Notes: generated by a model not told the origin, from the sequence alone. Positions 1-12,352 are shown, counted from the stretch's first letter. The stretch is DNA of 64,000 nt from Cymbidium sinense (GCA_021442155.1 CM038225.1:81728925-81792924), one strand, 5' to 3'. Numbers and translations: made by a program.

Positions 1-452
1 CAATTGAATTCTCCATGTATTGGTTTGTCTAAGCCGAAAATAGGGGAGGCTAAGAAGATTTCAAACTTAGCCAATTCTCCATGGAAGTTTAATTTCTCTT
101 GCAAGCACCATCATAGGACCCAATTGAGCTCACCCAAATCAAATCCCAAGCAACCAAGCCATGAGAAGGAGGAGCTAGACCAAAGCCACAAGCCATTGAA
201 GGGAGCTTTGGCCAATAGGAAGATCCACTTCACCTCAAGCCTTCAAACCTTCAACAGGGCTTTGTCTCCACTAGACGAAGCTACCTCAACGGGTGGGAGC
301 ATCGATGATAGCCTCCAGCGAGGTATGCTTCAAAACTGAGCTTAGGTATAGAATTATTTGGTCCTTTATGAAGGGAGCTTTAATCCCAAGTGAATTTCAC
401 CATTGGATGTCTTTCTCTTTGCTCTTAGATGGTGTGTGTTCAATCCCTACTC

Positions 453-478
453 AATCTGAGCTCAAGTGAGCTCAGATT
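453..478. repeat. 26-bp perfect palindrome in LTR-X
   Basis: Arms AATCTGAGCTCA and TGAGCTCAGATT are exact reverse complements separated by AG. Degenerate versions lie at the same LTR position near 53,070, 9,318, 14,820 (- copy) and 58,565 (- copy). Confidence 0.85.
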
Positions 479-728
479 AAGCCTTAGAGGATGGATGGTC
501 GTCGTATCCTGTAGGCGAGGGCAGGGATGAATCATGGACAATCCATCCTGCATATTTTGGATGGTTGGTCCTGATTAATCCATTCTAGATATGCAGATTA
601 ACCCTTTAGATACTGCAGGTTTAATTCTGACTGTCTGATCTTTGATCGGACGATCCAAGGAGAAAACACGTAGCGCCATCGGCTGACTGTACAACAGATT
701 TGATAACTGAAATAACCAATCCCGTTGA

Positions 729-769
729 GCCACATGGAAACCGCACATCGTGTCAGCGGTCCATGTGGC
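729..769. promoter_or_regulatory. GC-rich hairpin upstream of a TATA-like box in LTR-X
   Basis: Left arm GCCACATGG-AA-ACCGC (729-744) pairs with right arm GCGGT-CCATGTGGC (756-769), giving 14 base pairs with an AA bulge and an 11-base loop. A TATATAA follows at 785-791 in the LTR sense direction, and the same spacing is seen at 53,399-53,405. A related hairpin is at 35,808-35,848 in a - copy. A role as LTR promoter is inference only. Confidence 0.4.
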
Positions 770-3245
770 ACCGATGAAATTAGTTATATAATTAGGGTTA
801 TTTAATTATCCTTAATCATCAAAACTTCAAAATTACATAACTAAATGTAGAAAAATCAAAAAAATATGAATGAGGGCTCATTTTAAAGATAATTCAGTGA
901 TGAATAATACAAAATTATTTTTAGTTGATTTTTGATAGTGTATTTTCCGTAATTTAGGTTTATTAAAATCATAATAACTTTAATTACTCCCTAATTATTT
1001 TATTAATTAATTCCAAACTTCTTAGGCATATTTAGGGGGATGACTTCTACCTCCCTAAATTTTCTTAAAATTTATTAATGTGTTAATTAGGAAATCAAAT
1101 TAATGAATCCCTAATCACTCTCTTAATATAATTAAGGATAATTATGCATGTGAATAGTGGTTTAATGACTTAATTAAGATAATTAAACATTTTTTAAGTG
1201 GTTAGGAGGTTTATGAAATAATTTTGTGATATTTTTCTTAAGCTATTCCTATAACCCCTTTCTTTCTTAATCCAAACCTAATTAAGGATTAATACACTAA
1301 TGATCTTCTTAATTAGTTTAATCAAACTTCTAAAATAAATCTAAACTTAATCAATGCTTTGCTGGGTAGATCCTTTTGTGTTCAAAAGCCCATGGTAAAT
1401 TTAATGAAATTATGTCCAACCCACATATGTGGGAAGGTTATGAAAGTACTTAATTAAACTTTTTAGCTTAATTAATCAATAATTGTGAGCCAATTGCATT
1501 AGAACCTTTCTTTCTTAGGGTGCATTGCTGATTTAAGTTCAATGTGTTTGCATATCATTTGTTAGCTCATAATTGTTAGGTTAATTATGTTAAGGAGGTG
1601 TAGGTAAGGGATAATTAATGAACTTAATTCACACCTTAACCTAAGCAAAACATAAAATCAATCTAATGGTTCCAAAAATTTAACTAAAATAACACACATA
1701 TATGGGAGATGGATTAGGACCAGCAAACCTTTCCACATTTCCTACAACTAAATCAAACGCCTAATTAAAACAAAAATCTCTTTAAATAACCTTGATTCAT
1801 TCTAAATGATGTTATTCCATAGGATTGTCTTTAGGAATTAATTAGTGTGAATGAAGTTACAAGATTACATCACTTTATTTCTTTTCAAGAATGCTAAATG
1901 GTGTATGCCATATGAAATCATGCATTCATGTCTTTTTAAAAATAAATTAAAATGAAATATTTCATTTATGTCAAATTACATGTTTTGGCTAAAGTAAGAA
2001 TATGAATGACTATTATCACTATTAAATCCAAAAATAATTTCAAAAACTATAATTCAAAGATGATAAATGAAAGGTATGCAACTTATAATTACTTATAAGC
2101 TTGCATGTGAGTATAACATAAGATGTGCATTATGTGACTTTTCTTTCTCTTCTCTTTTAACATAATTTTGAATAGGATTTGTAGAGTATATAGTTCATTT
2201 GAAAAGAACACAACACTTGCTTGAATCCATTCCTATTCATTTATATGTTAACCTTTAAGAAGGATCTTCACATTACACATAAATTAAACAACCAAAATCA
2301 AGCAAACAAACATAAACCTTTTGCATGATTCATTTGCTTTGTCGGGGTTGCGAGGCTTTAGGTACCCCCAAGTAGGTCTTGTAGCTTACACCCTTGGTGT
2401 AGAAAATAATGGCGCCGTACTCACATATGTCGTTCATACATATAAATGTGCATTTGATTAATGGATAAATAAATTCCACTCTTTTCCACTTAACAAAATC
2501 ATGCATCATGAAGCATCCAAATTTTCTTAAGCAACATCCCTTAGCATTCATCATTAAGGTGTGAAAAATATTTGCATTTGTATGTATAGATATGCTTAGG
2601 ATCATTTCATATGCATGATACACATGTTGGAAAGAAATAAATGGTTGTGTGTTTTGTGATAGTAATTCACTTTAATTAATCTTAAAATGCCTTTCTTATT
2701 GAATAGGTTTTATTTAGAGCAAATCTAAATTTAGGATTAATTAAAATTCATAATAAAACATTCACTAAAGATAAATCACTAATGAATCTATCTTAGAAAT
2801 TACTTAAGGTAGGGAGGAAAGAGAAGTTCTCTTCTCTTTTCCTCTCTTTACAATATTTAGTAATTAAGTGTAGGTTCATTCAAACCAAATCAAATCATAA
2901 AATAAACAAAAATTAACTAAATCACTTAAATGAAAGCACCCTCTAAGTTGAACCCTTTCACCCTTAGAAAATCTTAACCTTAAAGCTTAGCTGAGACACA
3001 CCACACAAGCATTAAATGGCACACACATGAGGCTAAGTCACCATTTCTAGCTCTATGTTAGGGTGGTACATGGTTTGGTGCTTGATTTTATTTTATGATG
3101 TGATTTTTTAGTCTAGATGTCTGGATGTATGTGCGTAGATTGAATTGTAGGGCAATCTTAGTCTAACCATTATCTTCTGCAGGGGATTATTTTATGATGT
3201 GATTTTTTAGTCTGGATGTTTGGGTGTATGTGCATAGATTGTGAA

Positions 3246-6200
3246 GTGTTGTTTGCTTCCCTTGTGAATTTGCCATGATGTGTTTAGGGTAGGTGTAAGA
3301 GTCCTCTAGTAGCATCCTATCCCTCTTTTATAGTACAAACACAATCTCCTGGTGCTATTAAAATAGGTGTGAGAGAACCCATGAGGCATCCTATTTCATT
3401 AGCACAACTAAGTTAGTTGTAAGAGAACCAGAGCAGCATCCTTTCTTAGTGGGAATTTTCGGTTGCCATCCATGGCACCATTTCATTAAAATCTCCAACG
3501 TGTTTAGGGTAGGTGTAAGAGTCCCCCCAGAGGCATCCTATTCCCTTTAACACATGCAAAAAATAAACACATATCCTTTCTCGAGTTATTTTGATGCAGG
3601 AGCAAGCCCACTGTGGCACTCACTCATTAGCTGCTTTAGGTCGAGTCTACATGCTTCCTCGATAGTATGTCACCCCAGTGGTCACTTTTTTTGGAAGATG
3701 TGAGTCCTTGTGCTTTCTTTCTAACTTGACCATTGCAACAACAAGTGCCTTATTAGTATGGTAGACTTCACTGCCCAGCCAGTAAGCTACCTCATATTGA
3801 GGTTTAGGGTAAGTCCCCCAGAGGCTCCTTTCCTCTTAAGTTGATATAAGTCCTCCAGTGGCATTCACTCAGTAGTCATCCTAGGTTGGATGATGCTCAG
3901 TGAAAATGACTATCCCAACAATCTTACGCTCTGGAGGATGTGAGTCCCAGAGCTTTCTTCCTAGGCTGATTGTTACAAATCAATGGGAACCTTAGGTTGG
4001 TTGATGTTCGCTATGCTGACAGCGACTCACCCAGTGGATACACCACTCTTAGCAGATGTGAGCCCTCGAGCTTTCTCCTTGAGTTGGACATTGAATACAT
4101 ATTTGATATATGACTTGCCATGCCATCTTCTCCAGGGTGTTGGATTAATCCTTTAGTGGCCCCATCCCATGCGACCATTCTATTTGAATCACATCCTTTG
4201 CGGCCCATTTAGACACTACCCGGGTTACCTTTGGATTAGACAGCCCCCCTTTCCAAGTAGCCACCCCTATGGATGCAGAATTTGTTCAGCGGATGCACAG
4301 ATTCTCCCTTGGTTCAGTAAATATTAGATAGATCTAGGCTGATATAAGCTCCTTCTTAGTTTGATCCCTCAAAAACCAACATGGTCCACATTAAAACAAG
4401 CTAAGCAAAATAAACAAATTAATTCTCTTATGGATTAGAAATTCAAGCCCCCAAAGTGCCCCTTTTCCCAAGCAGGCATCCTATCTTTAGGGCAGTGTCA
4501 GCAAATCTCCCTATAGGATTTTCCTGACCACCTGAGTTGAGATAAATCCCTGGGTCGGTACTCACTCTGTAGTCTCCCTTAGGTTGGGTTCAATCTATTT
4601 TTCCACAAGCAGGTTACCCTGGCAGTCATTTCATTTTGGAAGATATAAGTCTTTGACACATTCTTTCTAGCACGACTGTTACAAATTGACGGGCAGCCCT
4701 AGGTCATGCTTGATTTGTTGCCCAAAGCAACCGATCACCCCAGTGATCTTTTGTAGTGGAAGATATGAGTTTCTGAGCTTTCTTCCCTTGAATTGATCAT
4801 TGCAAAGCGAAAGGCACTCCTTTGGTTGGATAGATCTCCCATCAGCCGGGAAGCTACTCCCTTTGGTTTAGTAAATCTGAGATAGGTCTAGGCTGATATA
4901 ATCTCCTTCTCAGTGTGATCCATTACAAACCAATATAATCCATCAAAATAAATCTAAAAATGAAATTAATCTTTGACTATCCTTGAGCTGATTTAAGTCC
5001 CCCAGCAGCATTCACTCAATAGTCAGCCCTAGGTCGGGTTTGATTTGTTGCCCAAAGTAACCGATCACCCCAGTGGTCTTTTATAGTAGAATATATGAGT
5101 CTCTGAGCTTTCTTATCTTGAATTGATCATTGCAAATCGAAAGGCACTCCTTTGGTTGGGTAGTTCTCCCATTTGCCAGGAAGCTACTCTCTTTAGTTCA
5201 GTAAATCTAAGATTGGTCTAGGTTGATATAAGCTCCTTCTCAGTGTGATCCATCACAAACCAATGAAATCCATCAAATTAATCTAAAAATAAAATCAATC
5301 TTGACTATCTTTGAGCTGATTCAGGTCCCTTAGTGGCATTCACTCAATAGTCAACCCTAGGGGGTTCGATTTGTTGCCCAAGGCAACCGATCACCCCAGT
5401 AGTTCTGTGTTTTGGAAAATGTGAGTCCCCACACTCTCTTCTTAAGACTTTGCCATTGCAAACTGAAAGACACCCCCTTAGTTGGATAGTCCTACCTTGT
5501 GGTTGGTAGACTACTCCATTTGGATTGGTAAATCTGAGTTAGACCTAGGCCTCCATGGCCCCTACTCTCTACAATTCATCGCAAACCAATGTGACCCATA
5601 AAAAAAATTTAAAAATAAAATTAATCTTGACTATCTTTGAGTTGATCTAAGTCCCCCAACGACATTAACTCAATAGTCAGCCCTAGGTTGGGTTCAATCA
5701 GTTTCCTTGCCAATAGATCACCCTAGCAACTGGTCCCTACTTTGGAGGATGTAAATCTACTATGTTTTCTTCCTAGTACAACTGTTGCATACCAAAAGAC
5801 ATCCCTTTGGTTGGCTAGTCCGATTATGTGTTTAGTAGACTACCCCTTTGGATAGGTAAATCTGAGTTAGGTCTAGGTATCCATGGCTCCTACTCAGTGC
5901 GATCCATCCCAAACCAATAAGGTCCATCTCAAAATCTAAATATAAAAATCTGAAATAAATTCAACAAAATAAATCCAATGAAATAAAAAAATAAAACAAT
6001 CAATCAATCCAAATCAAATCTTTTGCTTCTCATAAGTGAGATGCAAATCTTTCTGGTTCCCTCAGCAGACTCAATTCTAATCTTTCAGTGGATTTCACAA
6101 CTCCTCCCTTATGGATGACTTGAATTTGCCTCCCTAGTGGAGAGTTCACTTGTCTATCCCAGCTAATAAACACAATTAAACAAACAATAATTTGAAACAA

Positions 6201-6450
6201 GTTCAACTCCCATCAATCCTCTCATCACTTGGATGACTTGAACCTACTTCCCTAGTGGAAGGTTCACATACTCTATCCCTGGATTCCTCCTTCTCTCTTA
6301 TGTCTTTGACATAAGTAGAGAATTGCACTAAGTTAGATTCCTCTACACCTTGGGTTTTTAGTAGATCATCTTTGTTAGTGCTTTGATCTAGCATTGTTGA
6401 TCACATCAACACGTGTGTTCCTTGTCACACCACACCTATTGGGCACCCTT
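3246..6450 (+). repeat. 3' untranslated region of X element copy 1, with tandem repeats
   Basis: This non-coding block is the reverse complement of about 18,150-20,640, where it lies between the integrase end and the LTR of the - strand X element. It is richer in GC than the LTR and is made of degenerate units. At 3,280-3,560 there are short units around the phrase gtgtttagggtaggtgtaag and gcatccta. At 3,600-5,930 there are longer units. Its right edge abuts the LTR start TATTGACCTC at 6,451. Repeat-bearing 3' UTRs are a known trait of the Tat/Ogre lineage. No clear polypurine tract is visible before 6,451. Confidence 0.7.
4600..5930 (+). repeat. Tandem repeat array, period about 327 bp
   Basis: Anchor phrases of the type ccatcaaa..taatctaaaaat, followed by cttgactatctttgagctgat, start near 4,942, 5,270, 5,597 and 5,921, giving spacings of 328, 327 and 324. 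Each unit also carries the phrases for caaccgatcaccccagt, a gagctttctt block and ggtctaggctgatataagctcc. Copies have diverged. The counterpart at 18,700-19,600 (reverse complement) has a different number of units. Confidence 0.8.
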
Positions 6451-7479
6451 TATTGACCTCATTTTTATAATGAGCCCTCAACCCCTCCATCTTAGACATA
6501 GAACTTCTCCTAGACTTTAGGAGTTACTTAGTCTCAAGATACATCTAGTGATTAGGTGGACACTCAACTTAGCCCTAGAGACTCAGAAGAGTTAGCCATA
6601 AGAATATGTCATACCTTAGGGGTGTTAGGAAAATTTTCCTACCCTATAGCTTCCTCACTTCCTTCCTTCAAGTCAAACTCCAAATAAAATCAACATCAAA
6701 CTTAAATCAATTCCAGCCTAATTGATTTTCTCCAAACTCAAATCAATACCAAATGATTGAAACCCATGACTGAAACTTATGATTGAAGCCCATGATTGAA
6801 ATTCTAAGTTCAAAATATTTCCTAAGTCCTTTGATTCCCTCTTAAGGACTTAGCCTAAATCTAATCCAAATCAATTTAAACTCATGAAATTTTTTCACAT
6901 CCCATTTTTATCCTCATTTATATTTACATGTATAAATGAAATATAAATTCAAATCAATCAAATTAAACTCAAAAATCAAATTCAAAATCCATGGTCAAAT
7001 TCCAAATATTTCTTAGGTCCCTTTGATTCCCTCTTAAGGACTTAACCCAAATCAAGTTCAAATCACTTCAAATCCTTAAAATTTTCTCATACCCCATTTA
7101 TATTCTCATTTATATTCACATATATAAATGAAATATAAATTCAAACAACCAAAATCTATTCCAAAGATTGAACACAAATTCAATCAAAATCCAACCTAAG
7201 CCTTTCAAGTCAAAATCTTGAACTTAGCTAAATCAATTACAAATCAAGCCAAACTCTTGATTTTTCTTCATGATTCAATCAATCCTTCAATCATGAATCC
7301 AAATATAAATACAAACTTCAATCACCAAATCAAAACTCAATTCAAAAATCAAGCCCAAGTCAAACACATGTTCACCCTTTGAACTTGAAATTGTCAACTA
7401 AATCAAAACCCATTTGACTTCAAACCACTTGCAAATTGATTTATATTTCAATCATAAGTCCATATGTGAGTTTAATCAA

Positions 7480-8480
7480 ACTCAAATCAAGCTTTGACCA
7501 AGCCATTTGACCCACTTAGGCTCACTTGACCCAAAGTGACCTAAAGTACCCTTATGAGCCAAATTCTAATCCTAACCAAATTGGATTGAACTAAGCCCAT
7601 CTAAGCCTCTCATCATGATCAATAATCATCATGAGATGATCAATCACTCAAATTGGGTCAAACCAAGTCAACACTTAGCCAAAATGAAACCCAACATAGC
7701 CAAAATTTACCATAGGCCAAATTGATTGAAACCAATGATCTAAGTTCATTCATGAACAATGTTTGAACTTGACCAAGTCAACATTTGAGCATAACCTAGT
7801 CCAATTGGCCACTTGACTCAAATTGACCCAACTTGACCTAAAAAGTCAAAATGTGTCAAAACTTGATCTAAGCCAAATTGATTGAAACCAATGGGTCAAG
7901 TTCATTCCAAAATGATTGTTGAACTTGACCAAAGTCTCAATTGGCCAACTAGACCCAACCTAGCCCAATTGACCATGAACCCAACTTGACCTAAAGGGTC
8001 AAATTGAGCCAAATTCAAACTTAACCAAAATTGATTGGAAACAAAGATACCAATCCATTTCATATGATCAACCAAACATGAACCAACCCTTTACCTAAGC
8101 CAATTAGGTCAAATGGGTCAATTTGGTCAACTTGACCCATTTGGCCTAAATGAACACAATTGAACCAAAACCAAACACAAACCAAATTGAATCAAACCAA
8201 AGCCACCAAAATATTTCAAATGATCATATGAACTTGACCGAACCCTTGGTTTGACTCAATTTGACCAATTGGTCAACTTGACCCAGGTTGACCCATTTTG
8301 ACCTAAATGGGTCAACATGAGCCAAATCATATCAAACCAACTCCAAATTCAATGAAACTTGGCCTAACCTATTTTTCAAACATATCAAAGATATTAAAAT
8401 TGAAACCTAAGATAAATGACCTTTTTACCCTTAGGTCAAAGGGTAAAGTTTGGCCAAATCCACTTGGAATTTGGTCAAAT
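7480..8480. promoter_or_regulatory. Dense array of W-box-like hexamers TTGACC/TTGACT
   Basis: By hand count about 30 occurrences of TTGACC or TTGACT on either strand fall in this roughly 1-kb stretch, where about one would be expected by chance. The same property is seen in the other LTR-X copies at 15,880-16,900, 36,870-37,960, 51,180-52,210 and 59,620-60,610. TTGAC(C/T) is the core bound by WRKY transcription factors in plants. Function here is inferred, and simple local duplication of a short word could also explain it. Confidence 0.5.
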
Positions 8481-11400
8481 CCTTTCCATAACCACTTGGC
8501 ACCCTCTTAATGGATCAAGTGAACACTAGGGAGTGTGGTGCACCCAACCCAATGGCTTTGGGTCAGGCCAACCTAGCCTAAACCCAAAACTGACCACCTC
8601 CTTCAAATTGAGCACATGAAAAACATTCCTCCACTTAATTAAACACATGGCCACTCTCCCACTACCCCCCTCTAGCCAAAACAACCCATGTGCAAGCCTC
8701 TAACAGCCTAACAACACATTGCATAAGTTCAATTGGATCAAAATGACATCTCCTTGCTCGATCGTCAGATTTCCCTTAGGGGAGATATACTCCCCCTAAT
8801 TCAATTCAATCTTCACTCTCTCATACTCGATTGAGTTGATGGAAGCCAGAGGAGCCTTTGCAAAGTGATTCCAAGCTTCCTAGAATGAAATCCATTTTCC
8901 CATTCTAAATTTTCATAGCTTGAAAATTGGGGAGCTCCACCAAAAATCCAACTTACTCCACACTCGATATCAACCCAATTCTGTCTTCAAGCTTTATCAG
9001 AGGACTAAGTCGAGTTCACCTAAGCTCTTTCTCAAGCTCCAAAAGCAAGGGAGGATCGAATTCGTTCAAGACCGAGCTCAAGTGCAAGAGGAGTTGGCCC
9101 ATAGGAGGATCTACCCAATCTCAGAGCCTCCAAACCTCAACAAAGCTTCTACAAGGGAATCGAGCATCGATGATCACCTCCGGTGAGGTTAGCCATTAAA
9201 CCGAGCTTAATTTCAATGTGGCTTGGATTTTGTGAAGTGAATTTTAATCTAATGGAATTTTAGCTATTAGATGTGATAGTCTTAATGCTTAGATGGAGTG
9301 GGTTGAGTTTCAATCCAATTTGAGCTCAATCGAGCTCGGATCATCCCCTAAAAGATGGACGGTGTCCATTCTTCATAAGAAAAATATAGGGATAGATCAT
9401 GGGCCATCCATCTGAGCATTTTGAATGGATGGCCATGATTAAAACATGTAGCATCCACATTTTATCCCATTAGAACTAAAGCTTTAATCTCACCCGTTCA
9501 ATCCTTGATCAGACGGATGAGGAGAAAGCACGTAGCACCGCCGCTCGATGCTATGATGTGATAAGTTAAATATCGAATCTCATTGTGCCACATGAAAAGT
9601 GCATGCCGCATCAGTAGACCACGTTGTACTGACGGGATTAAACATTTTAATTAGGCTATTTAATTATTAATTAACCATGGAAACTTCTTAAATTCATATT
9701 TGAGCCTAGAAAGATCAAAAGAATATGAAATAAATTGCATTGGTTAGATAATTGAACATAGAATATTCTAAAAATGATTTGAATGGATTTTTGGGTTTTA
9801 TTGGAAATGTTATTTTTTAATTACCCTATAATTACTCCACTGATTAATCCCAAACTTATTGTGCTTAATTAGTAGGATGACCCTTACCTCCCCTAATTTT
9901 CTTGGGATTTATTGGTGGCTTAATTAGAAGAATTTCTAGTTCATTCCGTAATCTCTCCCTTAATGTAATTAAGCTTATTTAAGGGTATAATTAGTAATTT
10001 AACCCTCTGATTGAGTCAATTAAGTTTTTTTAAGTGAATATGAGATTAGGGAATAATTTTGGGAATAAGTTCCTTAAGATATTCCTTAAAACCTCTTTCT
10101 CCCTTAATCTAACCTTAATTAAGGGTTAATTCACTAATTACCTCCTTAATTAATTTCATAAAATTCTAAAAATTTTTAGAACTCAATTAATCTATTGGGT
10201 AGATGCTTAGGTGTTCAAGAGCCTAAGTATAATTTAGGAAATCAAAACCTAACTCACATGTGTGAGAGAGGTTATGAAAGTACTTAAGTTAAACTCATTA
10301 GTTTAATTAATCATTAATCATGAGCCAAATGCATTAGGCCCTTTTCTTACTAGATGCATTACTGATTTAAATTCCATGTGTGGTTTTGTGTCATCTCGTT
10401 GGCTCATAATTGATTAAGTATACTAAGGTGGTATAGGTAAAGGATAATTAACACACTTAATTCATACCTTAACCTAACCAAAGCATAAAATTTATCTAAT
10501 CACCTAAAAAATTAAACTAAAATAATAAACATATGTGAGAATGGGTTAGAAACAACAAACTCACCTCACATTTTTCAAATTAAACCAAACTCAAAACAAA
10601 AGCAAACTTTCTTTAAAAATAATTTGATTTGCTTTAAGCTTTCTTATTTCATAAGATTATCATTGGGAATTAATTAGGGTGAATGTGTTTACATAATTTC
10701 ATCACTTTAGTTCTTTCCAAACATGCTAAGTGTGTACGTCAAATGAGTTTCATGCATTCATACTTTTCAAAAATAAAAATTAAAATAAAATGTTTCCTTT
10801 ATGTCAAATTGCATACTTTGGATATAAATTTGAAGATGTACATAGTGTGGATTTCTTTCCCTTTCCTTTTAGGATAGTTTTGAATAGGGTTTGGAAAAGT
10901 GTATAGTTCATTTGAAAAGAACATAACACTTGCCTAATCCCATTCCTATTCATTCCTATGCTATTACTCAAGAAGGACATCCACATTTGTGCATATAAAT
11001 TGCATAACCAAAATAAACAAAAAAAAAGAAACTCTTGTATCTTTCTTTGCCATTCATTTCTTTTGTACATATGCTTGTATTTAAGAAAAGTGGTATATTA
11101 GTTTGAAAACCCCAGGGTTGCGAGGCTTTAAGTAGCCCTAAGTAGGTCTTGTACCTTATACCCCTAGTCCTAACAATGGCGCTATACTCAGTTATGCCAT
11201 TTATACATACATGTGTGCATGTGAAAAATGGATAAGAAAATCTCTTTTCTACTTAATGAAAATCATGGATCATAAAGCATTCAAATTTTCTTAAGTAACA
11301 TTTCTTAGCATTCATCATAAAGTTTGCTAAACATTTCCATTTATATGTATAGATATGCTTATGATTCATTCATATGCATGTTATACATGTTGGGAAAGAA

Positions 11401-12286
11401 ATGAAGTGATGTGTGTTTTGTGAATTTAGTTCACTTTACTTAATCTTAAAATATATTTCTATTTGAATAGGTTTATTTAAAGTTGATCTAAACTTAGGAT
11501 TAATTAAAACACATAATAAAGCATTTACTATACGAAATCAAACATGAATCCACTTTAGAAATAACTTAAGGTATGGAAGGAAAGAGAAATTCTCTTCTTT
11601 TTTTCCTCTCTTTACAACACTTAGTAATTAATTATAGGATTCACTTAAACTAAATCAAAATACAAAATAAAATCAACTCAAATCAACTAAACATTTAAAT
11701 GAAACCACCCATATAAGTTGAACATCTTCGTACTTAGAAAATCCAAACATTAAAACCATAAATAAGCATACCACACAGACTTCCTAAAGCACACATATTA
11801 GACTAAGTCACCACTTCTATTAGGTTAGAGTGGTGCATGGTTTGATATTTTCTTTTGTTTTGTGATATTTTATGTTAGTCTGGATATTAGGGTGAATGTC
11901 CGTAGAATGAATGGTAGGATGACTTAGTCTAATTATTATTTTCTGTAGGGGATTGTGCTTAAGGGGCGTTGTAAAAATATAAATGCTTTACTGTGCAGGT
12001 GCTTATACCCCTAAGCATAATTCAATAGATCAGGTGGACTTGGTTACCCATGTGTGGGGTGATAAGTCCAATATATGCTTGGGATTTGTATGGTTTGTTC
12101 AGCTAATCTTTATTTTGCAGGTGTTACTTAGATTTACTTTTCCTTTTCATATGATTTTTGCAATTAGGATTTTGGAATTATTCTTATGGGGGATTAGGAT
12201 GAACATTGGTCATAAGATCTCATCTTATGTACCATGTGAAGCCTTTGGAGAAACCACCTTCCAACCATAAAAAAGAAGAAACCAAT

Positions 12287-12352
12287 GAAGAAAGAAGAAA
12301 GAAGAAAGAAGAAAGAAGAAAGAAGAAAGAAGAAAGAAGAAAAGAAAATGAA
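12287..12352 (+). repeat. GAAGAAA heptamer microsatellite
   Basis: About eight consecutive GAAGAAA units, then degenerate GA-rich sequence. It lies at the same LTR-X position as the longer array at 56,215-56,310. Confidence 0.9.

Larger units (their letters stand above)
1..3245 (+). repeat. LTR-X copy 1 (+): truncated 5' LTR remnant
   Basis: This stretch matches 52,600-55,860 and 8,900-11,900 in order and orientation: the GC-rich segment with the phrase for LDEAT near 270, the palindrome at 453-478, the hairpin at 729-769, AT-rich tracts, the gcgaggcttta module near 2,350 and the ctaagtcacc block near 3,035. The left end lies outside the window. At about 3,090-3,245 a 100-bp segment is locally duplicated, and then the sequence jumps to 3'-UTR material, so the rest of the LTR, the primer-binding site and gag-pol have been deleted. 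Short open frames here, including one at 4-339, are not credible genes. Confidence 0.75.

Noticed and set aside
4..339. 111-codon open frame as a host gene.
   Set aside because: It lies wholly inside LTR-X, other copies break the frame, and no domain is recognised. Kept only as a low-interest observation about a conserved segment.
3280..6000. A CRISPR-like array because of regular repeated phrases.
   Set aside because: Units are 327 bp and degenerate throughout, with no short identical repeats and unique spacers, and the context is a plant retrotransposon 3' UTR.
8920..9199. Two overlapping 88-90-codon frames.
   Set aside because: Same LTR segment as 4-339 in two frames at once, so at most one could be real; no start context or family is recognised.
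11990..12125. Intron-like acceptor sites (tttgcag|gtg) repeated in LTR-X, also near 31,225, 31,355, 55,930 and 56,062.
   Set aside because: No matching donors or exons could be supported. The sites recur because the LTR recurs.
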